Shown here piece by piece: positions 50,427 through 62,023 of a stretch of 64,000 bases of DNA. How positions within the stretch are numbered: the stretch's first letter is position 1; each line of letters opens with the position of its first letter. The notes below the pieces were generated by a model. That model saw only the letters and a list, made by a program, of their open reading frames with translations. It was not told where the DNA came from and made no database searches. The position numbers and the translations under genes are program-made. Source of the stretch: Cobetia crustatorum (GTDB taxonomy: Bacteria; Pseudomonadota; Gammaproteobacteria; Pseudomonadales; Halomonadaceae); NCBI RefSeq assembly GCF_000591415.1, contig NZ_JEMF01000050.1, forward strand, positions 1 to 64,000. The letters run 5' to 3'.

Positions 50427-52520
50427 ATGTCCGACAGTCCTGTCCAGCGTCATTATCGTGCCAATGACCCAGAATGGCACTGGCTTGAGACACGAGACGC
50501 GCCTGAGGTAGAGGCATTTCTCACCGCAGCCAATGCCGAGAGCGACAATTGGTTCACGCCGCTGATGCCGCTAGCCGATGCGCTCTATACCGGCCACCTG
50601 GCACGCCGTGAACTGGCCGTCTCCAGCCTACCGGAAGCACTGGACTATTACGTCTATTGGAGCAAGACCGCAGACGATGCCGATTATCCCGTGTGGTGGC
50701 GCCATCCTCTAGCAGCCGATCCCGCTGATACCACGCGTCATGAATGCCTGCTCGATCTGCAAACCCTGTCGCGCCATCACGACTTCGTTGAGCTAGGCGA
50801 CATGTCCATCTCACCGAACGAACAGCAACTGGCGTGGACTCTGGACACCAGCGGTGACGAGGTGTTCAGCCTCATGCTCGGAATTCTGGATGCCAATGAC
50901 AGCGACGTTCGTCAAAAGGGACAGAAAGACGAGTGCTTGCTGGACAACATCGGTCCGGATCTGTCTTGGGCCGAGGATGGCCAGCATCTACTTTTCACAC
51001 GCTATGACAGCACCCAGCGCCCGTTCGAGATCTGGTGTCTCAACGTCGAAAACCGTCACGAAACTCTGCTGTATCGCGAGGAAGATAGCGAATTCTGGGT
51101 CGGTATGGGCAAGACTCGCTCACGCGAATATATAGTGTTGGAAACAGCCTCCAAGGATACCAGCGAGTCTTGGCTATTACCGGCAGCGACACCACTGGGC
51201 GAGATGACATTGGTGCGTGGTCGCGAAACCGGCGTCGAATACGGCGTCGATCACCGCCCCGGCCACTTCTATGTGCTGCATAACCATAACGCGCCGCACT
51301 TCCAGCTCGATGTGGCACCGGAAAGTGCACCAGGCGACTGGCAGCCACTGATTCCCACCCGCGAAGAGGTGACGCTGGAAGGGGTCGATGCCTTCAGCTG
51401 GGGATTGATGGTCGATGAGCGTGATCATCGCCAGGCGCAAGCCTGGTTGCGTGTCGTCGAGTTCGATGGAGCAGCATCAGGGTCAGATGCCATCACGCGT
51501 GACGAGCGTCTGGTGATGCCCGAACAGCCACTGAGTCAGGGACTGGGCGACTGCCCGCATTTCGACTCACGTCGTCTGCGTATCCGGGAGGAAAGCTTCA
51601 CGACACCGCCGAGCTGGATCGAGATCGATCTGGATACCGGCACTCGTCATCTGCTCAAACGCCAGACGGTGCATGGCGACCTGGCACCGGATGAGCTGAT
51701 CAGCCGTCGTCTGTGGGCCACCTCCGCTGATGGCGAACAGGTGCCTGTCTCGGTCGTGATGCGTCGTGATCTATGTGACACAGAAGGGCGACCGCTCGCG
51801 CCATTGCCGGTACTGCTGTATGGCTATGGTGCCTATGGCGAGACGCTGGACCCGTGGTTCTCGATTGGACGCCTTGAATTGCTGACACGTGGCGTGGCCT
51901 TTGCGGTCGCACATGTACGCGGCGGCGGTGATCGCGGTGAACCCTGGTACCTGGCGGGCAAGCTTGAGCACAAGGAAAACAGCTTCCACGACTTCCTCGC
52001 GGCGCGTGATGCACTGGTTGAACAGGGTGTCGGTGCGGCTGATCGCATTGCAGCCTACGGTGCTAGTGCCGGTGGCCTGCTCGTCGGGGCTAGCCTCAAC
52101 AAGCGCCCGGATGCCTTCTGTGCCGCCGTGCTCGACGTACCGTTCGTCGATGTGCTGCGCACCATGGAGAATCCCGAGCTACCGCTGACCACCGCCGAGT
52201 ACACCGAGTGGGGCAATCCTCACGAGAGTGAGGCACGTCGCCGCATTCGCGCCTACTCGCCGCTGGACAACCTGACGGCAGCACCTTATCCGCCGCTATT
52301 CCTGCAGGGTAGCTGGCACGATACGCGTGTGCCCTACTGGGAGCCGGCCAAGCTGTATGCGCGCCTGCGCCAGATGGACTGCACGCCACACCCGGTGCTA
52401 TTGCGCACTGACATGAGCTCTGGGCACGGTGGAGCCTCGGGGCGCTTCAAAGCCTGGCGCGACAATGCCCGTCAGGATGCCTTCCTGCTGTGGGCACTGG
52501 GTGTAAGCGATGACGGCTGA
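50427..52520 (+). CDS. S9 family oligopeptidase (oligopeptidase B-like)
   Basis: A 697-residue serine peptidase of the prolyl oligopeptidase family: an N-terminal beta-propeller (about 1-420), then the alpha/beta hydrolase domain with YGYGAYG, HVRGGGDRGEPWY, the nucleophile elbow GASAGG and the histidine region SSGHGGASGR. The layout fits oligopeptidase B (PtrB), which cuts short peptides after basic residues in the cytoplasm; no signal peptide is visible. I start at 50427 with GAGG upstream. Confidence 0.88.
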   Translation: MSDSPVQRHYRANDPEWHWLETRDAPEVEAFLTAANAESDNWFTPLMPLADALYTGHLARRELAVSSLPEALDYYVYWSKTADDADYPVWWRHPLAADPADTTRHECLLDLQTLSRHHDFVELGDMSISPNEQQLAWTLDTSGDEVFSLMLGILDANDSDVRQKGQKDECLLDNIGPDLSWAEDGQHLLFTRYDSTQRPFEIWCLNVENRHETLLYREEDSEFWVGMGKTRSREYIVLETASKDTSESWLLPAATPLGEMTLVRGRETGVEYGVDHRPGHFYVLHNHNAPHFQLDVAPESAPGDWQPLIPTREEVTLEGVDAFSWGLMVDERDHRQAQAWLRVVEFDGAASGSDAITRDERLVMPEQPLSQGLGDCPHFDSRRLRIREESFTTPPSWIEIDLDTGTRHLLKRQTVHGDLAPDELISRRLWATSADGEQVPVSVVMRRDLCDTEGRPLAPLPVLLYGYGAYGETLDPWFSIGRLELLTRGVAFAVAHVRGGGDRGEPWYLAGKLEHKENSFHDFLAARDALVEQGVGAADRIAAYGASAGGLLVGASLNKRPDAFCAAVLDVPFVDVLRTMENPELPLTTAEYTEWGNPHESEARRRIRAYSPLDNLTAAPYPPLFLQGSWHDTRVPYWEPAKLYARLRQMDCTPHPVLLRTDMSSGHGGASGRFKAWRDNARQDAFLLWALGVSDDG

Positions 52521-52580
52521 TTTCGCACTACAACGCTGATTCAAGACCTCCTCAGAACAGGTTGACATCGCCAATACGAC

Positions 52581-52612
52581 AAGGCCCCCGCCGGGTAACC
52601 GGCGGGGGCCTT
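52581..52612. terminator. bidirectional terminator between the S9 peptidase and catalase genes
   Basis: AAGGCCCCCGCCGG (52581-52594) pairs with CCGGCGGGGGCCTT (52599-52612) around GTAA. A very stable stem between convergent genes, but with only two T residues on each side. Confidence 0.75.
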
Positions 52613-52717
52613 GATGTTTCCGTCAGCTCATTTATCTGACGGACAGTTTTTTGCGAATAGCGTTTTCCAGATGATTCAGTACCGGGCACTCATCGCAAAG
52701 AATTCATCGTGATGAAC

Positions 52718-54244
52718 TTAGCGCGGGTCGAGCTTGACCAGCTTGGTCGCGACACGATCACCGTAGTCGGCATCGGCCTGACGAAGGTGCGCGATCATCT
52801 TGTCCTGCACGACGTGGCTCACGCCAACCATGGTGCCTGAGATGACGTCAGTAATGCGCGTCTTCTGACCCTCATCAAACATGCGGTAAAGATTACCCGC
52901 CTGGCTGTAGTTATCCTCATCGCTGTTGTCGTAGTAGCCAACCCAAGCGTCCTGTTCCAGCGGCATGGCCGGCTCGACAGCTGTGGCGTCCGGCACCGGT
53001 GCACCTTGCTCGGCACGCTCGTTGGGGTAGAAGTTAGTGCGGGAATACTGGCCGCCTTCCTTCGTCTCACCCGGCATGCCCTGCGTTGCCTGGCCACCCT
53101 GCGGGCCACCACCGTGCCCGGTTACCGGACACATGCCTGCCATCGCACCATCGCGCTGATAGTTGTTGACCGGGCAGACCGGACGGTTAACTGGCAGCTG
53201 CTCGCCATTGACGCCAACACGATAGCGGTGTGCATCGGCATAGGCCCACAGACGCGACTGCAATACGCGGTCCGGTGAGGCACCGATACCCGGCACGAAG
53301 TTGGACGGCGAGAAGGTGGACTGCTCAACCTCGGCGAAGTAGTTCTCCGGGTTACGGTTCAACTCCATCTTGCCGACTTCGATCAGCGGGAAGTCACCAT
53401 GCGGCCAGACCTTGGTCAGATCGAACGGATTTATGTGATAGCTACGCGCCTGCTCTTCGGTCATTACCTGAAGGTTGACAGTCCAGCTCGGACGCTCACC
53501 ACGATCAAGACGTGTATGCATATCATTCTGGTGGAAGTCAGGTGCCACCTGGCTTGCTTCTGCATCGGTCAGAGTTTCGTGACCCTGATCAGTCTTGAAG
53601 TGCCACTTGACCCAGACTCGCTCACCCTTGTCATTCCACAGGCTCAGCGTATGCGAGCTATAACCGTTCATGGTGGTCAACGACTTTGGAATACCGCGAT
53701 CTGACATCAGGATGGTGACCTGATGCAACGCCTGCGGATGGTTGGCCCAGAACTCCCAGCGATTCTGCCAGCTCACCATGTTGGTGTGCGGGTCTTTCTT
53801 CTGGGTATGGATGAAATCAGGGAACTTGGACGGCTCGCGGATGAAGAACACCGGCGTGTTGTTGCCGACCATGTCCCAGTTGCCCTCTTCGGTGTAGAAC
53901 TTGAGAGCAAAACCACGGACATCACGAGTGTTGTCACCGCTGTCCTGGCCACCGGCCACGGTAGAGAAACGTGCCAGCATCGGCGTCTGCTTACCGACGC
54001 CCTGCAGGAAACGTGCAATGGTCAGGTCAGACAGGTCACGCGTCAAAGTAAAGGTACCGAAAGCTGCGATACCACGAGCATGCACGACACGCTCCGGAAT
54101 ACGCTCACGATTGAAGTGAGCCAGCTTTTCGAACATACGCCAGTTATCAAACGTCAGGGAGCCATTCGGGCCAGCCGTCTGACTGATGTCGTCATGTGGA
54201 ACCGGCGCACCATTAGCGGTGGTATAGCGGGGAGTCTGTGACAT
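52718..54244 (-). CDS. katA: monofunctional haem catalase (small-subunit type)
   Basis: A 508-residue clade-3-like catalase detoxifying hydrogen peroxide. The catalytic histidine is in RVVHARGIAAFGTF, the asparagine in MVGNNTPVFFIREPSKFPDF, and the haem-ligand tyrosine in SRLWAYADAHRYR. The N-terminus (MSQTPRYTTANGAPV) has no signal peptide, so it is cytoplasmic. It lies downstream of katE on the same strand. A possible extended -10 promoter lies about 105 bases upstream. Confidence 0.93.
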   Translation of the reverse strand: MSQTPRYTTANGAPVPHDDISQTAGPNGSLTFDNWRMFEKLAHFNRERIPERVVHARGIAAFGTFTLTRDLSDLTIARFLQGVGKQTPMLARFSTVAGGQDSGDNTRDVRGFALKFYTEEGNWDMVGNNTPVFFIREPSKFPDFIHTQKKDPHTNMVSWQNRWEFWANHPQALHQVTILMSDRGIPKSLTTMNGYSSHTLSLWNDKGERVWVKWHFKTDQGHETLTDAEASQVAPDFHQNDMHTRLDRGERPSWTVNLQVMTEEQARSYHINPFDLTKVWPHGDFPLIEVGKMELNRNPENYFAEVEQSTFSPSNFVPGIGASPDRVLQSRLWAYADAHRYRVGVNGEQLPVNRPVCPVNNYQRDGAMAGMCPVTGHGGGPQGGQATQGMPGETKEGGQYSRTNFYPNERAEQGAPVPDATAVEPAMPLEQDAWVGYYDNSDEDNYSQAGNLYRMFDEGQKTRITDVISGTMVGVSHVVQDKMIAHLRQADADYGDRVATKLVKLDPR

Positions 54245-54348
54245 GCGGACGTTCTCCTGTCAGGAATTTGGATGACACACGCCTCGTGTCTGGTGCAGTA
54301 GGAAACTGTTGTTTTCATGAACTGCTGTGATGACATGACGCATAAAGC

Positions 54349-54375
54349 AATCTACCAGAAGGTTAATACTTTCAA
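54349..54375 (-). promoter_or_regulatory. candidate katA promoter
   Basis: On the minus strand there is TTGAAA (54375-54370), a 15-base spacer and TGGTAGATT (extended -10), 105 bases from the katA ATG. The short spacer is compensated by the TG extension. No clear OxyR site was recognised. The rest of 54376-54640 holds only a weak CACCCTG/CAGGGCG hairpin (54563-54586) that might end katE. Confidence 0.35.
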
Positions 54376-54640
54376 ATCAACGAGCCATCACCGGTGCGGG
54401 ATTTCCTTCAGGGCCAAGACGACCTGCCCGGCAGTGTGCTTGCGCATGACCCCTTTGATACCTGTTCATTTTAGCCAGTAGACGAGACAAGAGATAATCA
54501 ATTACCCGCATGCGTTCAATAATGCAGGGCTATCAGAAATCTTGGTGAGCGAGCACAAGAAACACCCTGACCAAAGGTACAGGGCGTTATGTGAAGGTAA
54601 CGTGACGGTCACCTGTCTAGCCAACAAAATGGCGCCAACA

Positions 54641-56894
54641 TCAGGCAGGCATCTGGTTGGCTCTCGTATCGCGATCCCAGACACGATGAGACAGCAGCGC
54701 ATCGCGAAGCGGCAGGCTGACCGCCAGGACCTCATCCACCAGGATGACACCCTCTTCTTCCGGGATACCGGCCTTGGCCAGCAGTTCACGGCCTTCTGAA
54801 ATGGCCAGAATCGGCTTGAGATGCTTGTAGGCTTCCTGAACATAGTAGAGCCCGAGCCCTGAAGCGCTCAGCGCCTTGACACTGCCTTCGCCACCAGCGA
54901 CGACCACGGCGTCCACCGTGACCGACGGCATGCCATTGAGCATCGCATCCGGCGACAGCATGCTGCCGTCCAGAGCCTTGATCGGCGCCATGCTGGGCGC
55001 GATCAACAGCCCCTCGGCCCCTTCATCGGCCAACTGCTTCTTGATGCCATTGACGTCCTCGACCGCGACACCATTCGCCGCGAGGATGGCAACCTTGCGC
55101 GTGGCGATGGAGTCCGGCAGGCGAGCCATCAAGCTGAGGGCTGAATCACTTTCCACCTGGCTGCTGCCCAGCTCACCCGCGGGCGCCGGCTTGGCTGTCG
55201 GGGTGGCCACCCGTGGTTTTCCCCTACGCGACGCGCCAGCTCCAGATCGATATTGGGCAGGATCTCAGTGATCACTCGCTCACGAATCCACGGACGCTCG
55301 ACCTTGGAAAGCTCGAAGGTATAGGCGGCAATGATGTGTTCCTTCTCGACATCCGTCTGGCTGTTCCAGAACAGCGTGGCCTGGGAATAGTGATCGCCGA
55401 AGGACTCACTGCGCGCACGCACCTTGTGGGCTTCAATGCGCTCATGGTGTGGCTCGAAGCCACCATGTGCGTCATCAGACGGCGGTGTCTCGGACGGCCA
55501 GCCACCATCGATGGAGTTGGGCTCGTAGGATGCCTGCCCCGTATTGATGGTCTGGCGATGCTGGGCATCACGCTGATTGTTGTGGAACGGGCAGACCGGC
55601 TGGTTGATGGGAATCTCGTGAAAGTTCGGCCCACCGAGACGCAACATCTGGGTATCGAGATAGGAGAACAGACGCCCCTGCAACAGCGGGTCGTTGGAGA
55701 AGTCGATACCCGGCACGATATTGGCTGGATTGAATGCGACCTGTTCGGTTTCCGCGAAGAAATTGTCCGGGTTGCGGTCCAGCACCATCTTGCCGATCGG
55801 TACGACAGGCACCAGCGATTCCGGGATCAACTTGGTCGGATCGAGAATATCGAAGTCGAAACTGTGTTCATCCTTCTCTTCGACAACCTGGATACCCAGC
55901 TCCCATTCCAGCGCGGCGCCATTCTTGATGTCGTCCCACATCATGCGACGATTGAAATCCGGATCACGCCCCCACAGCTTCTGGGCTTCATCCCAGATCA
56001 GCGAACAGGTGCCCGCCACCGGCTTCCAGTGGAACTTCACGAAGCGTGAAGTGCCCTCACGATCAATCAGCCGGAAGGTATGCACGCCAAAGCCTTCCAT
56101 GTTGCGGAAATGACGCGGGAAAGCGCGGTCCGACATGGTCCACAGTACGGTATGCGTGGTTTCCGGCATCAAGGAGACGAAGTCCCAGAAGGTATCGTGC
56201 GCCGACTGCCTTGGGGGATCTCGTTGTGCGGTTCCGGCTTCACTGCGTGAACGAAGTCGGGGAACTTCATCGCGTCCTGAATGAAGAACACTGGGATGTC
56301 GTTGCCGACCAGATCCCAGTTGCCGTCGTCGGTATAGAACTTGGTCGCGAAGCCACGGACATCGCGCACGGTGTCGTTGGAGCCACGCGCACCCTGCACG
56401 GTGGAAAAGCGCACGAAGACGGGCGTCTTCTTCGACGGATCATGAAACACGCCCGCCTTGGAGTACTGCGCAGCGTTGTCATAAGCCTGGAAATAACCGT
56501 GTGCCGCGGAACCTCGCGCGTGCACGATGCGCTCCGGAATGCGCTCGTTATCGAAGTGATTCATCTTCTCGCGGAAGATGAAGTCCTCCATCAGCGTCGG
56601 ACCACGCTCACCCGCTTTCAGCGAGTTGTGGTTGTCCGCGATGCGCAGCCCTTGGTTGGTGCGCAGATCGTGACCTTCAGCATCCGAGCGGAAGGTCTCG
56701 AGATTCTCATCCTTGGCCTGGCCGTCACCTGCATTGGGCTTGGTGTCATGCGGCCCATTGCGGTTCGAGTAGGTATAAGGATTGTCCGTCGTTTGATCCG
56801 GATTCTGACCAGCATGATGTGGACACTGCTGCTCGTCTTGCGGATCACTCTGCGGCTTGTCATGAGAGGAAGGATTCTGCTGGTTGCTCGCCAT
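54641..56894 (-). pseudogene. katE: large-subunit catalase HPII (KatE), two frameshifts
   Basis: A catalase of about 751 residues when repaired, matching E. coli KatE (753). It has a long N-terminal arm, the catalase core ([18 protein letters not shown]; haem tyrosine region in the [14 protein letters not shown] block) and a C-terminal DJ-1/PfpI-like domain (RKVAILAANGVAVED onwards). Frame break 1, near 56208: CAAGGCAGTCG where CAAGGCCAGTCG is expected (...[13 protein letters not shown]). Break 2, near 55201-55203: a GGG run one base short, between the core and the DJ-1 domain. Both are one-base deletions, with an open, conserved frame on either side. It is probably sequencing error; otherwise it is a newly inactivated gene, with katA still intact. 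Confidence 0.9.
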
Positions 56895-57013
56895 GCTAAA
56901 ACACTCCTGTTTTCGCTAGATCTGCAACCCGCCGCTCTGCTGGCGACGGACTTTCCAACAGGCCAAACAGCAGGGACATGGTCTGAGCCCTGTGCCGTCT
57001 GGTGGTACTTCAC

Positions 57014-57038
57014 CCCACTGCTTCGATGTAGCAGTGGG
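57014..57038 (-). terminator. hairpin downstream of the GlsB-like gene
   Basis: CCCACTGC (57014-57021) pairs with GCAGTGGG (57031-57038) around a nine-base loop, 37 bases after the gene's stop. No T tract follows, so termination is uncertain. Confidence 0.4.
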
Positions 57039-57074
57039 CATAAATCTGTTACTCGGTGAACGAATTCACGAACT

Positions 57075-57320
57075 TCAGGCCTTGGATTTGACCTTCGAGA
57101 CAATCCAGAGCAACACCACTGCCCCGACGACCGAGACCACCAGTGAGCCAATGATGCCGGTAGAGGCCAGTCCCAGCAGTTTGAACAACACGCTACCAAG
57201 CAGACCACCGACCACACCAACCACGATGTTGCCGAGAATGCCGAAACTGCCACCACGCATGATGTTGCCCGCGATCCAGCCCGCCAGACCGCCAATAATC
57301 AAACCGAGAATGATGCCCAT
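57075..57320 (-). CDS. GlsB/YeaQ/YmgE family stress-response membrane protein
   Basis: An 81-residue, very hydrophobic, Gly-rich protein with about three membrane segments (MGIILGLIIGGLAGWIAGN, FGILGNIVVGVVGGLLGSVL and a C-terminal helix ending KVKSKA). This is the standard size and pattern of the transglycosylase-associated/GlsB family induced by general stress. It lies directly upstream of katE on the same strand, suggesting a stress-linked group. AGGAGG precedes the ATG. Confidence 0.88.
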   Translation of the reverse strand: MGIILGLIIGGLAGWIAGNIMRGGSFGILGNIVVGVVGGLLGSVLFKLLGLASTGIIGSLVVSVVGAVVLLWIVSKVKSKA

Positions 57321-57417
57321 AGTTCAATACCTCCTGATGATGAAACAGCTTTGATTTAGCATTACCTATTTCTTGGAGACGAACGCGTCGAAAAAAAAGG
57401 GGGGACATCACAACTCT

Positions 57418-58041
57418 TCAAAACGAGGAGCCGGGTTGCTGCAGGAAGGCGACCTCCTCAGCACTGGACGTCCGCCCTAGAATGGCGTTGCGATGCGGAT
57501 AGCGGCCAAATCTACGCACGATGTCCGCATGATGGCGCTCAAAGCGCAATGTTTTTTCAAGCCCGGGCCGATCGAACAAGGCTTCTGCCCGATCATGGAT
57601 CGCCACCGATTCGCTATGCATCCACGGCATGATCACGAAGGGCTGCCAGGCCACCGGCAGTTGCTCAAGATCCCCCTCGATTACCGCCTGCTGAGAGAGC
57701 GCCAAGGCCAGCGTATCTCCCTCAAAGGCGCCGGGCGTATCACGATGAATATTGCGCGAGAACTGATCCAGCACGAGGATCTCCGCCAGACGTCCACCGG
57801 GTGTCACGCGCCACTCCCATAACTCACATGCCAGCGCACGCTGCAGACACTCCTCAAAGCGCTGGCGAATCGTGGCATCCAACGTCTCACTCTTGCGAAA
57901 CCAATCTCTGGCTGCCAGTTCGACGAACCAGAATTCCAATATGCCGCGTGCTTCTTCGTGACACTCCGCCATTAACTGCACGCTCTGTGCCGACGCTGCA
58001 ACTGAAACGGCAGATGTGGGGGTAACTCGGGATTTCGACAT
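57418..58041 (-). CDS. DUF924 family protein
   Basis: A 207-residue protein with the DUF924 hallmarks ILEFWF near residue 33, DWFRKSETLDATIRQRF, LVLDQFSRNIHRDTPGAF and FVIMPWMHSES. The family is all-helical with TPR-like character and has no established function. I start at 58041, where AGGAGG lies just upstream; the open frame continues 35 codons further but lacks conservation. It is divergent from phoD. Confidence 0.85.
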   Translation of the reverse strand: MSKSRVTPTSAVSVAASAQSVQLMAECHEEARGILEFWFVELAARDWFRKSETLDATIRQRFEECLQRALACELWEWRVTPGGRLAEILVLDQFSRNIHRDTPGAFEGDTLALALSQQAVIEGDLEQLPVAWQPFVIMPWMHSESVAIHDRAEALFDRPGLEKTLRFERHHADIVRRFGRYPHRNAILGRTSSAEEVAFLQQPGSSF

Positions 58042-58108
58042 GCAGCCTCCTGCAGGCTCATCAGCACGTTCATCAACACTCACGGGATCATCAACAGCAT
58101 GGAAAAGA

Positions 58109-58156
58109 AGATAGCCCACAGGGCTATCTGCAACGACAGACGACACCTTGGTGTCG
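58109..58156. promoter_or_regulatory. two inverted repeats in the DUF924-phoD gap
   Basis: AGATAGCCC-ACA-GGGCTATCT (58109-58129) and CGACACC-TT-GGTGTCG (58141-58156) are perfect stems 11 bases apart, in the divergent intergenic region. They may be DNA operators or leader hairpins of the DUF924 transcript; no regulator is assigned. Confidence 0.45.
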
Positions 58157-58192
58157 CTCGGCCTCCTTCAACTACTACACATCATCATGGCA

Positions 58193-58210
58193 CTGACACC
58201 TTCTCGTCAT
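58193..58210 (+). promoter_or_regulatory. candidate Pho box upstream of phoD
   Basis: CTGACAC-CTTC-TCGTCAT has the 7-4-7 spacing of a PhoB site with one mismatch in the first half and two in the second, 79 bases upstream of the phoD ATG. It is weaker than the pstS site. Confidence 0.45.
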
Positions 58211-58289
58211 CTTGAGCAGCGACAGTAGCGACTCTCAAGAGCACCGCCCGCTGCTCTCCTGACGTCTGATTGATAACAAGGAAGCTTAC

Positions 58290-59972
58290 ATGTCCCGCCG
58301 CCTGTCTGACTTATTCCTGCCGCGCAGCCGCAATGCGTCACGCTCGTCCGAAACCTCCACGTCCTCGGCTGTTATCTCGGGTGAGCCCTCGCGCATGGAT
58401 CGGCGCAAACTACTGGGCCGTGGCCTGCAAGCGCGGGGTTCGGACTGATGGCCACGACAGGCCTGCTGAGCGCGCCGTCCATCGTGATGGCGGAAGGCCG
58501 TCGCCCCAAGATGCCGTCAGGAGTAATGAGCGGTGATGTCACCGCCAGCCGCGCGATGCTGTGGAGCCAGACCGACAAGCCCGCACGCATGCTGATCGAA
58601 CTGGCCGATAACGCCGAGATGCGCGGTGCCTTCCAGATGCAGGGGCCCGCCGCTCTGCCTGCTGATGGCCTGACCTCGAAGCTCGATCTGACCCGTATCG
58701 GTACGCGCGCCAATGCCAGCGGTGAGGTGTTCTACCGGGTCCGCTACGCGGCGCTTGACGATCACAAGGCCATCAGCGAGGCGACCTCTGGCCGCTTGAT
58801 CCTGCCGCCGAGTGCTCAGAAACCGCGTGCGCTGCGCTTCGTATGGTCTGGCGATACGGTCGGTCAAGGCTGGGGCATCAATCCCGATTTTGGTGGCCTG
58901 CGTCTCTACGAAACCATGCGTCAGGCCAAACCGGACTTCTTCCTGCACTCCGGCGACACCATCTATGCCGATGGCCCGCTGGAAGAGCGCGTCACCCAAC
59001 ATGACGGCAGTGAGTGGCGCAATATTGTCACGCCGGCCAAGTCAAAGGTCGCCGAGACACTCGAGGAATACCGCGGTCAGTACGCCTACAACCTGATGGA
59101 CGACAACCTGCGCCGCTTCAATGCCGAAGTGCCGATGTTTGCCCAATGGGATGACCACGAAACCACCAACAACTGGTACCCCGGCGAAATTCTCGAGGAT
59201 GACCGCTACACAGAAAAAAAATGTCGATGTACTGTCTGCCAATGCGCGCCGCGCCTTCCTCGAGAACATGCCACTGCGCACTGGCCCCAGCGCACCGGAG
59301 CGCATCTATCGCAACTTCGGTTTCGGTCCCGATCTTGAGATGTTCATGCTCGACATGCGTAGCTTCCGCGGCGCCAACTCTGCCAATCGCCAGTCGGGCC
59401 GCGGGCCGGAAACCGACTTCCTCGGTCGTGATCAGCTGGCCTGGCTCAAGCAGTCACTCAAAGCCAGCACCGCCACCTGGAAGATCATCGCCTCTGACAT
59501 GCCGATTGGCCTGCTGGTACGTGATGGCGATAACTTCGAGAACGGCGCCAATGGCGATGGCGAGGTGCTGGGACGTGAACAGGATATCGCCGAACTGTTG
59601 AAGTTCGTGCGTGATCACGATATCCAGAATCTAGTATGGCTGACCGCAGACGTGCACTACACCGCCGCCCATCACTACTCACCAGAGCGCGCCGTGTTCA
59701 AGGACTTCACACCGTTCTGGGAATTCGTCAGCGGCCCGATTCATGCCGGCACCTACGGCCCGGGCGAGCTGGACAACACCTTCGGCCCCAAGCTTGAATT
59801 CGTGAAGGCACCGCCAGAGGGCCGCGCCAACATGTCACCCAGCGAAGGCTTCCAGTTCTTCGGTCAGGTCGATCTCGACCCTGAGAGCAAGGCGCTCACC
59901 GTGACTCTGAAAGACATTCACGGCGCATCGCTGTATCAGAAGGTACTGGCACCGACTGACGTCACGGCTTGA
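58290..59972 (+). pseudogene. phoD: PhoD-like alkaline phosphatase, two frameshifts
   Basis: If repaired this is a 560-residue PhoD-family phosphodiesterase/phosphatase with a twin-arginine signal (DRRKLLGRG, then a hydrophobic stretch ending SAPSIVMA) for export. It also has the metal-binding sequences VWSGDTVGQG, FFLHSGDTIYADG, WDDHETTNNW and WLTADVHYTAAHHY. Break 1, at about 58436: GCGCGGGGTTC lacks one G, giving an early TGA after the Arg-Arg motif. Break 2, at 59214-59221: eight A residues where seven restore TEKNVDVLSAN. The lesions are of opposite sign and both in homopolymers. Release of phosphate from organic esters would complement PstSCAB. GGAAG precedes the ATG. Confidence 0.88.
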
Positions 59973-60026
59973 TCATCAGCGCGACTCCCGTCAGCTAACC
60001 TGACACCGAATGCCTGAATGCTGTGC

Positions 60027-60080
60027 AATGCCCCATGTCTCCTCTCGCCGCCAATGCGGTTCGTAGAGACATGGGGCATT
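60027..60080. repeat. 15-base perfect inverted repeat after phoD
   Basis: AATGCCCCATGTCTC (60027-60041) and GAGACATGGGGCATT (60066-60080) are exact complements around a 24-base loop that contains a further CCGC-CAAT-GCGG stem. It lies 54 bases after the phoD stop. No T tract follows, so it is a strong hairpin of uncertain role, probably the 3' end of phoD. The remaining sequence to 60351 has no gene. Confidence 0.7.
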
Positions 60081-60351
60081 CGTGTCTTGACCCAATCGAT
60101 AGGTCTTATCTTCAGCTTCAAGCGCTATCGTCAGAAGCTATGTTTGGAAAATTCAGACAATTGCATAAAAATGTCAGACAAATTGTCAATGGTGGATACG
60201 GCCCATTTATTTGACACTGACCGGCACTCTAGATGTCGATCACTGACAGCTCACCTCGAGATGCCGCGCGCCAACGGTGGGGTGAGTCATGCAAGTGATG
60301 GCAGCTGAGCAAGCAGGCCTCCGAGCCCTGTTGTTCAACAAGGATAACGCC

Positions 60352-61947
<1,596 letters not shown>

Positions 61948-61988
61948 CGGAGCGAGTACAGCCACTCCAGCGACATGAACACCACCTT

Positions 61989-62023
61989 CAGCGCCCCGCC
62001 ATCTTTGCCGATGGCGGGCGCTG
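61989..62023 (+). terminator. hairpin between the two symporter genes
   Basis: CAGCGCC-CGCCATC and GATGGCG-GGCGCTG pair with a single-base bulge around TTTGCC, 42 bases after the copy 1 stop. No clear T tract, so it is a weak or factor-assisted terminator. The gap 62024-62384 contains no gene but repeats the AATGGTGGATA element seen upstream of copy 1. Confidence 0.5.

Noticed and set aside
54641-55210. Stand-alone DJ-1/PfpI-like protein
   Set aside because: It is the C-terminal domain of KatE detached by a one-base deletion; the summed length equals normal HPII.
56046-57059. 337-codon open frame on the plus strand
   Set aside because: Antisense to katE, whose frames show strong family conservation.
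57373-57406. A-run followed by G-run near 57390 as a regulatory tract
   Set aside because: Single homopolymer junction in a short gap between the GlsB-like gene and the DUF924 stop; nothing else supports a function.
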